A stretch of DNA of 16,395 bases from contig JAGYMO010000138.1 in the NCBI GenBank assembly GCA_018400255.1, forward strand, positions 1-16,395. The letters are read 5' to 3'. Below the pieces are notes generated by a model. It had not been told where the DNA came from. It worked only from the letters and a program-made list of their open reading frames with translations, and searched no databases. This stretch comes from Deltaproteobacteria bacterium. Its GTDB lineage: Bacteria; Desulfobacterota; DSM-4660; Desulfatiglandales; B25-G16. A program made the position numbers and the translations under genes. Shown here in pieces: positions 1-7,270 of the stretch (within the stretch, counting starts at the first letter, position 1; each line of letters starts with the position of its first letter).

Positions 1-72
1 AGCAAACGCCTAAAAATAGTTGCTGTTTTGCCATCAAGGCTTAAGAACAATAGTAATTACAGGACAACGATA

Positions 73-945
73 ATGAATATTGATAAAAAAACACGAAAAA
101 AAATAATTGAGTATCAAAGAAACGAAATTACCGAGCATTATATCTATAAAAAGCTGGCCAAAAAAACAAAGGATACCGAAAACAGGAAGGTCTTAGAAAA
201 AATTGCGGAAGATGAGCTGAATCACTATAACATATGGAAAAAATATACAAACCTTGATGTAAGGCCTAACACATTAAAGATATGGAAATATTATGTAATT
301 AGCCGGCTCCTGGGACTATCCTTCGGATTAAAGCTTATGGAAAAGGGAGAAGAGAATGCACAGGATGTGTATAAAAACCTCAACCTTGATTCAGAAGAGG
401 CATTTCATGTTATTACCGAGGAAAGTGAGCATGAGTCCGAGATTCTCAGGATGCTGGATGAAGACTTTCTTAACTATACAAGCTCAATTGTTTTAGGCTT
501 AAATGATGCCCTTGTTGAATTGACAGGCGCCATTGCTGGTTTTACCCTGGCATTAAAAAGCTCGAGGTTAATTGCCTTAGTTGGCCTGGTAACAGGTATA
601 GCTGCTTCCCTGTCTATGGCCTCCTCGGAATATTTATCCACTAAGGCAGAAGGTGGCACAAAGAATCCCATAAAGGCTTCTATCTATACGGGGATAGCCT
701 ATATCTTGACTGTTTTAGTCCTGATCTTTCCATATTTAATGCTCGCCAATTATCTCACATGTTTAGGTATTACGGTAATAGTGGCGTTTTTAATTATCTT
801 TGCGTTTAATTACTATATCTCGGTTGCAAAGGAGCTGTCATTTAAAAAACAATTCCTGGAAATGGCAGGTCTAAGCCTTGGTGTGGCAACATTGAGCTTT
901 TTTATCGGCTATTTGCTTCGGATCTTCATAGGAGTTGATATTTAA
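73..945 (+). CDS. Ferritin-like domain fused to VIT1/CCC1-type membrane transporter
   Basis: This 290-residue protein joins a soluble ferritin-like (rubrerythrin-type) domain, about residues 1-130, to a VIT1/CCC1 membrane domain, about 135-290. The soluble half carries iron-ligand candidates E18, E48-x-x-H51 and E117-x-x-H120. The membrane half begins with SSIVLGLNDALVELTGA and contains GLVTGIAASLSMASSEYLST, the typical VIT1-family first helix and helix 2-3 region, followed by three further hydrophobic segments. Family knowledge: VIT1/CCC1 proteins move Fe2+ or Mn2+, and the fused ferritin-like domain is thought to sense or bind the metal. The frame is open to the window edge and a TTG lies at 28, but ATG 73 gives the N-terminus expected for this family (MN-KK-II-YQ-NEITEH), with AGG about ten bases upstream. 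The next gene starts 19 bases after the stop. Metal specificity cannot be read from sequence. Confidence 0.9.
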   Translation: MNIDKKTRKKIIEYQRNEITEHYIYKKLAKKTKDTENRKVLEKIAEDELNHYNIWKKYTNLDVRPNTLKIWKYYVISRLLGLSFGLKLMEKGEENAQDVYKNLNLDSEEAFHVITEESEHESEILRMLDEDFLNYTSSIVLGLNDALVELTGAIAGFTLALKSSRLIALVGLVTGIAASLSMASSEYLSTKAEGGTKNPIKASIYTGIAYILTVLVLIFPYLMLANYLTCLGITVIVAFLIIFAFNYYISVAKELSFKKQFLEMAGLSLGVATLSFFIGYLLRIFIGVDI

Positions 946-964
946 TTAACACATGGAACAATGA

Positions 965-2275
965 TTGGAAAGAGATCATAAAAGGGTTATAAAAAGCTGG
1001 AAAATATATGACTGGGCAAACTCTGCATTTGCCGCAACAATTATGGCAGCGGTACTCCCGCAATTTTACAGCTCTGTTGCAGGCTCAGCCTTAAATAAAA
1101 CAACTGCAACCAGCTACTGGGGTTATTCCAATACCATTGCCATGATGGTTATTGTCATTATTGCCCCGGTCTTAGGGGCAATCAGCGATCACTCACGGGC
1201 CAAAAAGAAATTTCTTGCGATATTTGCCACTATCGGAATTATCTCTACCGCATTTTTAGCAGGAACAAGTAACAGCATGTGGCTTTATGCCTCTATTGTA
1301 TATATCTTTGGGAGAATAGGCTTTGCAGGAGGTAATATCTTTTATGACAGCCTTTTACCTCACGTGGCAAGGCCGGATGAAATTGATAAGGTTTCCGCTG
1401 AAGGATATGCATATGGGTATCTGGGTGGCGGTATTCTTTTGTCAATCAATCTTCTTATGGTACTCAAACCTTCCCTGTTTTTTATCCCTGATGCCCAATG
1501 GGGCGCACGAATATCTTTCATCACAGTCTCTGTTTGGTGGACTGTCTTTTCAATTCCAATCTTCAAAAATGTGCCTGAGCCCTATGCAGTAATACCAAGA
1601 GATGAAAGCCCGAATCCCCTTTTAGCCGGATACCAAAGGATTAAAAATACACTCACAAATGTTCGCAAGTATAAGGAATTAGTAAAATTCCTCATAGCCT
1701 TCTGGCTTTATAATGATGGAATAACCACCATAATAGTTATGGCGGTAATATTTGGCGCGGAAATAGGCATTGGAACAGTTCATTTAATCGGCTCAATTTT
1801 GATGGTGCAGTTTCTTGGCGTTCCATTTACCGTACTTTTTGGCAGGCTGCCCAAAAAGTTAGGGACAAAAAACTCCCTGCTTTTGTCTTTAGGTATATAT
1901 TCAATAATAGTCATTCTTGGATACTTTATGCAAAGCCCATCTCACTTCTGGATACTGGCATTTTTAGTCTCAATGGTGCAGGGTGGCTCCCAGGCACTTA
2001 GTCGATCAATGTTCGGCTCGATGGTTCCAATGCATAAATCAGCTGAATTTTTTGGATTCTATGATATGAGCGGCAAATTTTCCGGCATCATAGGCCCTCT
2101 GATTTTTGGTATAACAGGTCAATTAACGGGGTCCAGCAGGATAAGCATCATATCTATTATCTTCTTCTTTCTAATTGGGGCATTAGTATTAGCAAACGTT
2201 GACCACAAAGCAGGCATAAACGCCTCTACTGTGCCTGCTGATAGTCAATTTACGCCGGCTAAACCAAATGTGTGA
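965..2275 (+). CDS. MFS transporter, UMF1/Atg22-like family
   Basis: A 436-residue, 11-12 helix membrane protein of the UMF1 (Atg22-like) branch of the major facilitator superfamily. The N-terminal signature KSWKIYDWANSAFAATIMA at residues 10-28 is characteristic, as is the acidic/basic loop after helix 2 (AISDHSRAKKKFLA). A glycine-rich helix (GYAYGYLGGGILL) and a late QGGSQALSRSMFG loop also match the family. Substrate is unknown; fungal Atg22 exports amino acids from vacuoles, but bacterial members are uncharacterised. The start is TTG 965, because the codon just before it in frame is TGA (962-964); ATG codons at 953 and 961 both run into stops within a few codons. The Shine-Dalgarno is weak (GGA near 955). 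It follows the VIT gene by 19 bases and is probably co-transcribed. The C-terminal 20 residues are hydrophilic. Confidence 0.85.
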   Translation: MERDHKRVIKSWKIYDWANSAFAATIMAAVLPQFYSSVAGSALNKTTATSYWGYSNTIAMMVIVIIAPVLGAISDHSRAKKKFLAIFATIGIISTAFLAGTSNSMWLYASIVYIFGRIGFAGGNIFYDSLLPHVARPDEIDKVSAEGYAYGYLGGGILLSINLLMVLKPSLFFIPDAQWGARISFITVSVWWTVFSIPIFKNVPEPYAVIPRDESPNPLLAGYQRIKNTLTNVRKYKELVKFLIAFWLYNDGITTIIVMAVIFGAEIGIGTVHLIGSILMVQFLGVPFTVLFGRLPKKLGTKNSLLLSLGIYSIIVILGYFMQSPSHFWILAFLVSMVQGGSQALSRSMFGSMVPMHKSAEFFGFYDMSGKFSGIIGPLIFGITGQLTGSSRISIISIIFFFLIGALVLANVDHKAGINASTVPADSQFTPAKPNV

Positions 2276-2284
2276 GGAATAAGA

Positions 2285-2311
2285 TTAAGGAGGAGATTTA
2301 ATTTCCCTTAA
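2285..2311. terminator. Weak convergent-end palindrome
   Basis: TTAAGG at 2285-2290 pairs with CCTTAA at 2306-2311 between the convergent MFS and crotonase genes. Six base pairs without a run of T is weak for a Rho-independent terminator. The left arm is also part of AAGGAGGAG, a Shine-Dalgarno-like string with no plus-strand gene behind it. Confidence 0.2.
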
Positions 2312-3128
2312 ACTCAGGTTTCCTTTTCCGTAAATAGGCATTGAGGGATTCTGATAGGTCCTCAGAGGGAAGTATCATAGCTGATCTTGCTGCATTATAC
2401 TCAAGGCTTTTCAGAAGTGGAACCTCTTCATCGTGCAAAAGGACCTCCTTTGCCCCTTGAACAGCCAGCGGCGGGTTAGCTGCGATTTCTTCAGCTATCT
2501 TATCCACCTCTTCAAACAAAATCCCTGGTGTATCAAAAACATCATTTACCAGTCCTATCATGCGGGCTTCTTTAGCATCAATAGAGTGACCCCTGTAAGC
2601 CAATTCCCTGGTCTTTGCACGACCTACAATCCTCGGCAATCTTTGTAAACCTCCAACATCAGTTATGATTGCAAATTTTGCCTCTGGCAGCGAAAAGACG
2701 GCATCAGCCGAGCAATATCTCATATCGCAGGAACAGGCAAGTTCCAAACCGGCGCCCAGACAGTGCCCTTGAATCGCTGCGATAACAGGCACCTTCAAAA
2801 TCTCTAACTCAGTGTGTATGGACTGAATCATCCTTATAAGGTTAAAAAGCCTTGCCTTCTGTCCCGCGGAAGAGTCCCTGGATAATTCATCTATAACCCT
2901 GTTATCAGGATTCAGGTCCAGGCCCGTGCAAAACGAATCTCCTTCTCCCTTTAACAAAACAACCCTGACATCTTCTTCCCCGGCCGCCTCTTTTATGGCA
3001 TCACCAAGGGAAAGCCAGAGGTCATAATTCAGGGCATTTCTTCTTTCCTTTCTTCTTAATGTAATTGACCCTATAAATCCTGCCTTTTCAAATGTGGCTA
3101 ACCCTGTTTTTTCTGCTCCATCAGGCAT
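2298..3128 (-). CDS. Enoyl-CoA hydratase/isomerase (crotonase), dienoyl-CoA isomerase-like
   Basis: A 276-residue crotonase-fold enzyme acting on acyl-CoA thioesters. The oxyanion-hole segments are FCTGLDL (66-72) and GHCLGAG (121-127). E129 and E149 are 20 residues apart, exactly as the two catalytic glutamates of enoyl-CoA hydratase (rat E144/E164). D157 lies eight residues after E149 in TDVGGLQRLPRIVG, the spacing and context of the third acidic residue (D204) of rat delta3,5-delta2,4-dienoyl-CoA isomerase. CDMRYC before it also resembles that enzyme. The first position is Glu rather than that isomerase's Asp, so hydratase, isomerase or both are possible. ATG 3128 overlaps the trxB stop by 8 bases, with GGGAG upstream on the same strand, which points to translational coupling. 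Together with the acyl-CoA dehydrogenase at the right edge it suggests acyl-CoA metabolism. Confidence 0.85.
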   Translation of the reverse strand: MPDGAEKTGLATFEKAGFIGSITLRRKERRNALNYDLWLSLGDAIKEAAGEEDVRVVLLKGEGDSFCTGLDLNPDNRVIDELSRDSSAGQKARLFNLIRMIQSIHTELEILKVPVIAAIQGHCLGAGLELACSCDMRYCSADAVFSLPEAKFAIITDVGGLQRLPRIVGRAKTRELAYRGHSIDAKEARMIGLVNDVFDTPGILFEEVDKIAEEIAANPPLAVQGAKEVLLHDEEVPLLKSLEYNAARSAMILPSEDLSESLNAYLRKRKPEFKGN

Positions 3129-4092
3129 ATTCTTCTCCCTTTAACCTCTCAACATAATGCTGGGCGGAAAAGGCGGCTGTAGCACCATCCCCGCATGCGG
3201 TAACTACCTGCTTGAGGTTTTTTTTGCAGCAGTCTCCACATGCAAAAATACCCTCCCTTGATGTGGCCATCTCCTTGTCAACAATAATATAATTGTCATC
3301 ACTTTTTTTAACAATGGTGCCAAGAAAATCAAGGTTTGGTATATAACCGATAAAGACAAACGCACCGTTTACCGAAAGGTCCGTTTTTTCTCCAGTCTTA
3401 ATGTTTTTCAGCTTTATGCCCTCAACCATATTTTGCCCATAGATTTCATCAACCACCGAATTATAAAGAACCTCTATCCTTTCATTCTTGAATGCCTTTT
3501 CCTGAAGTATTTTTGTTGCACGCAACCGATCTCTCCTGTGGATAATGTAAACCTTGCTTGCGAATCTGGTCAAAAACATACCTTCTTCGATTGCCACATC
3601 ACCGCCTCCAATTACGGCCACCGGAACGTTCCTGAAAAAAGCGCCGTCACAGGTAGCGCAATAGGAAACGCCCTTGCCTGTAAATTCACTCTCACCGGGT
3701 ACCCCTATCTTTCTCTGCTCATTTCCTGCAGCAATTATAATCGAAAGGCACTGGTAGGGTACAGTATCGTCATCTACAAAAACTTTTTTTATGTTTCCTT
3801 CTTCGCTGAATTCAATCCTGTTAACCTCTCCATAAACTATATTAGTACCAAAAGATTCAGCCTGTTCCTGCATATGATGAATAAGTTCCGCACCGTAAAT
3901 CCCATCTTTAAAGCCGGGATAGTTTTCAATCTTATCTGTAAGAACTGCCTGGCCCCCAATTCCCAATTTTTCAATCATTATCGTAGAAAGTCTCGCCCTT
4001 GAGGTATATATGCCTGCAGTCAAACCTGCTGGTCCGCCGCCTATTATTATAACATCGTAAATCTCTGCCTTATTAATCGATTCATCATCCAT
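3121..4092 (-). CDS. trxB: Thioredoxin reductase (NADPH)
   Basis: A 323-residue low-molecular-weight thioredoxin reductase, an FAD flavoprotein that passes electrons from NADPH to thioredoxin. Visible motifs: FAD-binding GGGPAGLTAG (18-27), GIGGQ and IENYPGF, the redox-active C145-A-T-C148-DG, the second Rossmann motif GGGDVAIEE (162-170), the NADPH 2'-phosphate-binding HRRDRLRA (185-192), and a late FACGDC with the FAD-binding Asp. The length is normal and all catalytic features are intact. The start ATG 4092 has GGGGTAAAG upstream; about ten residues precede the Rossmann strand. No thioredoxin gene is in the window. The gene ends inside the start of the crotonase gene. A separate promoter in 4093-4208 is likely because the ComB-family gene ends 116 bases upstream, but I see no convincing -35/-10 pair. 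An F420- or ferredoxin-dependent relative cannot be fully excluded, though HRR favours NADPH. Confidence 0.95.
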   Translation of the reverse strand: MDDESINKAEIYDVIIIGGGPAGLTAGIYTSRARLSTIMIEKLGIGGQAVLTDKIENYPGFKDGIYGAELIHHMQEQAESFGTNIVYGEVNRIEFSEEGNIKKVFVDDDTVPYQCLSIIIAAGNEQRKIGVPGESEFTGKGVSYCATCDGAFFRNVPVAVIGGGDVAIEEGMFLTRFASKVYIIHRRDRLRATKILQEKAFKNERIEVLYNSVVDEIYGQNMVEGIKLKNIKTGEKTDLSVNGAFVFIGYIPNLDFLGTIVKKSDDNYIIVDKEMATSREGIFACGDCCKKNLKQVVTACGDGATAAFSAQHYVERLKGEEYA

Positions 4093-4208
4093 AACTTTAC
4101 CCCGTATTTTTTTATAAACCTAAAGTCTAAATGTACTTATTTTTAAAGAAATCTTTACTGAAAATCTACAAAACAAGCCTACATGTTTAGCTATAATTAA
4201 AACCCAAC

Positions 4209-4916
4209 CTAAAATTCCACTCTATTAACCCTAACTATCCCATCACTTTTTTGCGCCAACAGAACAAAATTAAATAGGTCCCTCTGTAAACAAAAAACAG
4301 GATCCTCTTTCGGCAAATAGGGCTTATCACCTGTTAAGAACTTCTGGGCGGTTTTATCAAGGATAATAGTATTGAGCGCCTCGATATGATTATATGTTTG
4401 CCCGGAAAGAAGGTGCTCCACATAATCAGCACAACCTTCATCTTCAGGTGATTTAGTAATTCCCCTGGATCCCATTGCTACAATATAAACTACATCGGGT
4501 TGCTGGACTTGAGTAAGTATGTATTTGGATATTGCTTCGGCCATTACATAGCTTCCCAATATAACAGTGTCCGCGTGATCAACGGCGCTTAGTACACCAC
4601 GGACACCCGCGGTAGTCCGTTGAGCTACTGTCTTTGCCTCAAAGAATCCGTGAGGCTTATTAATTATTTCTGATGGAGAATTTCCTATGTCAAATCCGGG
4701 TATCAATTGTTCATTGACCTCACCGGATAAAATGATATCCCTATTATCTAATCTAAATGAAAACGCCTCTTCAGGTGTTTCCACCAGTATCACCTCCCTG
4801 GCACCAAAATGAAAGAAAAGGGGAGTGACTGTAAATGCCCTAAAAACATCAATTATAATTGCAGTGCCCTGTGCCCTCCTGGCCCCTTCCAAAAGGCTTT
4901 CCCTGATAATCTTCAT
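4209..4916 (-). CDS. ComB-family (2-phosphosulfolactate phosphatase-like) protein
   Basis: A 235-residue protein of the ComB family. Family landmarks: IIIDVFRAFTV (20-30, usual form VIDVLRATTT), the GE of IILSGEVNEQ, PGFDIGNSPSEI (73-84), a TTAGVRG segment (101-107) where typical members have TTNGTRA, and GCADYVEHLL near residue 170. ComB removes phosphate from 2-phosphosulfolactate in coenzyme M synthesis, and bacterial homologues have been linked to sulfolactate. No ComA, ComC, ComD or ComE neighbour is present, and the FRAF and TTAGV changes make this a divergent member, so its substrate is uncertain. The start ATG 4916 is preceded by AGAGG about nine bases away. It is transcribed in the same direction as mdh, but 258 bases separate them, so it probably has its own promoter. 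Confidence 0.8.
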   Translation of the reverse strand: MKIIRESLLEGARRAQGTAIIIDVFRAFTVTPLFFHFGAREVILVETPEEAFSFRLDNRDIILSGEVNEQLIPGFDIGNSPSEIINKPHGFFEAKTVAQRTTAGVRGVLSAVDHADTVILGSYVMAEAISKYILTQVQQPDVVYIVAMGSRGITKSPEDEGCADYVEHLLSGQTYNHIEALNTIILDKTAQKFLTGDKPYLPKEDPVFCLQRDLFNFVLLAQKSDGIVRVNRVEF

Positions 4917-4938
4917 AAAAATATACCTCTGATCTTAT

Positions 4939-4965
4939 GTAATAAAGGTTTTGTAAAAACATTAC
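4939..4965. promoter_or_regulatory. Inverted repeat in the ComB-gene leader
   Basis: GTAAT (4939-4943) and GTTTT (4948-4952) pair with AAAAC (4956-4960) and ATTAC (4961-4965), leaving a four-base bulge and a three-base loop. It lies 22-49 bases upstream of the ComB-family start, where an operator or leader hairpin could sit. Function unproven. Confidence 0.25.
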
Positions 4966-4994
4966 GGCTGGAATAGTGGAGGTGAAGCAGCCTT

Positions 4995-5183
4995 TTGTTT
5001 ACAGTAATTTTAAGAAGTAGGGATCAAAGAGAGCTTTGTCAAGTGGTTCACAATATTTCATGGATAATATCAGAAATGTTTATGATAAAAGGAGGGTTCC
5101 GGGAATGGAAGGATTACCGTTCCCTCTGGCCTAAAGGCCGGTTGAGAACGGTAAATTCTTTACTAATCAGGGAATTATCCTAA
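4995..5183 (+). CDS. Possible 62-residue small protein (doubtful)
   Basis: A plus-strand reading frame starting at TTG 4995 with GGAGGTGA at 4978-4985, about 12 bases upstream. The product is basic, with one moderately hydrophobic stretch (residues 17-32) and an Arg/Lys-rich C-terminal half. I recognise no family. It fills most of the gap between the ComB-family gene and mdh and overlaps the mdh end by nine bases in convergent orientation. The frame also runs through a strong hairpin (5116-5152). The gap may equally be non-coding. Confidence 0.2.
   Translation: MFTVILRSRDQRELCQVVHNISWIISEMFMIKGGFREWKDYRSLWPKGRLRTVNSLLIRELS
5116..5152 (-). terminator. Stem-loop downstream of mdh
   Basis: ACCGTTC (5116-5122) pairs perfectly with GAACGGT (5146-5152). 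Inside, CTGGCC (5126-5131) and GGCCGG (5136-5141) pair with one G-T, closing a TAAA loop. It starts 23 bases past the mdh stop, so it is placed to end or protect the mdh transcript. There is no T run on the minus strand, so a classical Rho-independent terminator is unlikely. Confidence 0.45.
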
Positions 5184-6110
5184 TCTCTTTAAATCATCTA
5201 CAAGGCCTTGAACAGCCTTGGCGGAATTCTGAAGGGCCTGGTTTTCTTCATCAGTTAACTTTATTTCTATTACCTGCTCAACACCGGATGAACCAAGCTT
5301 TACAGGCACTCCTATAAACAAGTCTTTTATCCCATATTCACCCTGCAAATTGGTAACGCATGGCAATATCTTTTTCTTATCTTTTATGATCGCCTCTGCC
5401 ATTTCAGTGGCAGCAGAGGCAGGCGCATAATAGGCACTGCCTGTCTTAAGCAAGTTAACAATCTCACCGCCACCGTTTCTGGTCCTTTGAATAAGCGCCT
5501 CGATCCGCTCAGGAGGAATGAGCTCGGTTATAGGTATACCGGCTACAGTAGAATACCTCGGCAGCGGAACCATTGTATCTCCATGTGCGCCAAGCACAAA
5601 TGCATGGGTATTCTCAACAGAGACATTAAGCTCCATTGCGATGAATGATCTGAATCGTGCAGAGTCAAGGACTCCAGCCATCCCAATGACCTTATTCTTT
5701 TTGAAACCGCTTGTATCTAAAGCTACATGGCACATTGCGTCAAGGGGGTTACTTACTATAATTAAAATTGAATCAGGTGCCGCAGCTGCTACTTCCTTAA
5801 CAACTGCCTTCATAATGCCTGCATTAGTTGAAAGAAGATCATCCCTGCTCATCCCGGGTTTTCGAGGGACACCTGCCGTAATAATAACTATTTCCGAGTC
5901 TTTTACCTGGGAATAGTCATTTGTCACACCAATAATATGCGAATCATGACATTCTATAGGCGCAGCCTCTGTAAGGTCAAGGGCCTTGCCTGCAGGAACG
6001 CCTTCAAGGATATCAATTAATACAACATCTGCAAGCTCTTTTTCGGCTACCCTCATCGCAACCGTGGACCCAACATTTCCTGATCCAACAACGGATATCT
6101 TTTTTCTCAT
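5175..6110 (-). CDS. mdh: Malate dehydrogenase (NAD, LDH-type)
   Basis: A 311-residue malate dehydrogenase of the lactate dehydrogenase-like branch, interconverting malate and oxaloacetate with NAD in the TCA cycle. Visible features: GSGNVGST nucleotide-binding loop (9-16), acidic D33 at the end of strand 2 (NAD rather than NADP), substrate loop GVPRKPGMSRDDLL (80-93) with Arg at the position that distinguishes malate from lactate dehydrogenases, VSNPLDAM (119-126), R153 for substrate carboxylate, and H176 of VLGAHGDTMVPL, the proton acceptor. Length is normal for the family. ATG 6110 has an AAGGAG site at ideal spacing. The minus-strand gene upstream (Qng1-like) ends almost 200 bases away, behind a palindrome cluster, so mdh is probably transcribed separately. 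Confidence 0.97.
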   Translation of the reverse strand: MRKKISVVGSGNVGSTVAMRVAEKELADVVLIDILEGVPAGKALDLTEAAPIECHDSHIIGVTNDYSQVKDSEIVIITAGVPRKPGMSRDDLLSTNAGIMKAVVKEVAAAAPDSILIIVSNPLDAMCHVALDTSGFKKNKVIGMAGVLDSARFRSFIAMELNVSVENTHAFVLGAHGDTMVPLPRYSTVAGIPITELIPPERIEALIQRTRNGGGEIVNLLKTGSAYYAPASAATEMAEAIIKDKKKILPCVTNLQGEYGIKDLFIGVPVKLGSSGVEQVIEIKLTDEENQALQNSAKAVQGLVDDLKRLG

Positions 6111-6143
6111 AGTTCTTCTCCTTTCGTTATCAATGTTTTTTAA

Positions 6144-6172
6144 AGGCTACCCAATTTATAGGTATATGTCAA
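6144..6172 (-). promoter_or_regulatory. Possible mdh promoter
   Basis: Minus-strand TTGACA (6172-6167) is followed after 17 bases by TAGCCT (6149-6144), which matches only three of six -10 positions. It is about 34 bases upstream of the mdh start codon. Confidence 0.3.
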
Positions 6173-6217
6173 TAGGCATAGTGTATATAGCAACCTTCAG
6201 GTGCTATAGTATTACAT

Positions 6218-6297
6218 GGGGTTTACCCCGCCCGCAGAAAGCCACGGCTTTAGCCGTGGATGGATGCGCCTATAGTCGGGATGTCGCCCGTGGGCTC
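6218..6297. repeat. Cluster of palindromes (REP-like or IS200/IS605-end-like)
   Basis: Several hairpins sit within 80 bases. GGGG-TTTA-CCCC is at 6218-6229. CCACGGC (6242-6248), TTTA loop, GCCGTGG (6253-6259) is a perfect seven-base stem. CGGG (6277-6280) pairs with CCCG (6287-6290), and GCCC-GT-GGGC follows at about 6286-6295. The CACGGCTTTAGCCGTG type of hairpin is common at ends of IS200/IS605-type elements and in REP-like repeats. It is far more GC-rich than its surroundings. No transposase or TnpB frame is present. It lies between the Qng1-like gene and mdh. Confidence 0.5.
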
Positions 6298-6307
6298 CAC
6301 TATCAGC

Positions 6308-7270
6308 TCAATAAAAAATTGTTAATGTTCTGTGGTAAGGATTTTTCTTACAATCACCTCCTTGGCCTAAATTCCACAATAGCCAATCTATCTCAAAGGC
6401 ATGCAAGCTTTTTCCCATACGGTACAATTCCTGCTTAATCAATTCTACGGCCCAAATAGTATTTGCCCTTATCTCAACCTCTCGGGCGGTCCCAGATAAA
6501 ATAGGCGTTTGTTTGTCAACTATGTATGCGAGGGAAGGCTCGTAATGCAATACCTCCAGTCGGCGAAGTACCTGAGGCAGCTTATAATCGGCAAAGGCAG
6601 TGAGTTTATCAATATCAATAAAATTCCCCCATTTTCTCCCCTCTAACGCCCCATAAAGATCGGCGGCAACTATTTGCGCCCGTTTGTAGAAAAAAACCTT
6701 CTTCCCGTTGTATTGGGCTGTATCCCTGAAGGATGGCAATTTATCGGCAAGAAGCCTGGTCAAATTAAGTGCGGAACCCCTGGCTTTTTCAACCAGCTTA
6801 TATGCCTTTCCATTAAACTCTCCGGCAAGTAATATGCCCAGTTGATTAAGAATTGTCACCCTCTCTTCCATTAACTGCAATTGCCCTTCCCCGCCCAATA
6901 TGTTTTTTAAGGTGTCAAGGGAAAGCCCTATTAAATATTCTGGCTCGATGATTTTAACACCTGACTGTATGGCCCTCGTTAAGGAAGCCGCCATCGCGTA
7001 ATAGCCGGAGATTAGTTTGGAATCGTATGTTATCTCCCATTTTTTCTCCCCTGGTTTCGGCCAGAAGCAAAAATTAAGGCTGTCTAGAACCAAAATATAA
7101 GAGACAGTATCTTCATCGCTGCCGGAAAAATGGTAATATCTATTCCAAGAGGGCATAGGAATACTGTCATTAAAGATTTTCTCTGAAAGGGACACAATAG
7201 CCTTTTTGTCAATAAAGACATAGCTACTGGTCTCTGCTATCTTCTTTGATGTCTCAATAACCTCCCACAT
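6308..7270 (-). CDS. qng1: Queuosine 5'-phosphate N-glycosylase/hydrolase (Qng1, DUF2419)
   Basis: A 320-residue protein I assign to the queuosine salvage family (DUF2419, Qng1; human C9orf64 homologue). The family releases queuine from queuosine 5'-monophosphate so that the base can be put back into tRNA. Landmarks in order: a helical N-terminus, LDSLNFCFWP (62-71), an FADYKLPQVLRRLEVL stretch (226-241) that contains the conserved active-site Asp region, E265-x-x-R268 within the VEIRANTIWAVELI helix, IDWLLW (294-299), and the terminal HRTLTIFY with which family members typically end. Both ends therefore look complete. ATG 7270 is preceded by GGA about eight bases away. No queuine transporter or tRNA-guanine transglycosylase gene is nearby. 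Its promoter must lie in 7271-7660, divergent from the DUF2914 gene. Assignment rests on motif recall, not a search. Confidence 0.85.
   Translation of the reverse strand: MWEVIETSKKIAETSSYVFIDKKAIVSLSEKIFNDSIPMPSWNRYYHFSGSDEDTVSYILVLDSLNFCFWPKPGEKKWEITYDSKLISGYYAMAASLTRAIQSGVKIIEPEYLIGLSLDTLKNILGGEGQLQLMEERVTILNQLGILLAGEFNGKAYKLVEKARGSALNLTRLLADKLPSFRDTAQYNGKKVFFYKRAQIVAADLYGALEGRKWGNFIDIDKLTAFADYKLPQVLRRLEVLHYEPSLAYIVDKQTPILSGTAREVEIRANTIWAVELIKQELYRMGKSLHAFEIDWLLWNLGQGGDCKKNPYHRTLTIFY

Noticed and set aside
28..72. TTG 28 as the start of the VIT1-like gene
   Set aside because: The frame is open to the window edge by chance; the family N-terminus fits ATG 73, and residues before it match nothing I recognise.
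3433..4002. 189-codon plus-strand frame
   Set aside because: It is antisense to trxB, which has complete motifs; the frame has no recognisable domain.
6121..6307. TnpB or IS200 transposase gene at the palindrome cluster
   Set aside because: No transposase-like reading frame exists; only the hairpins remain.
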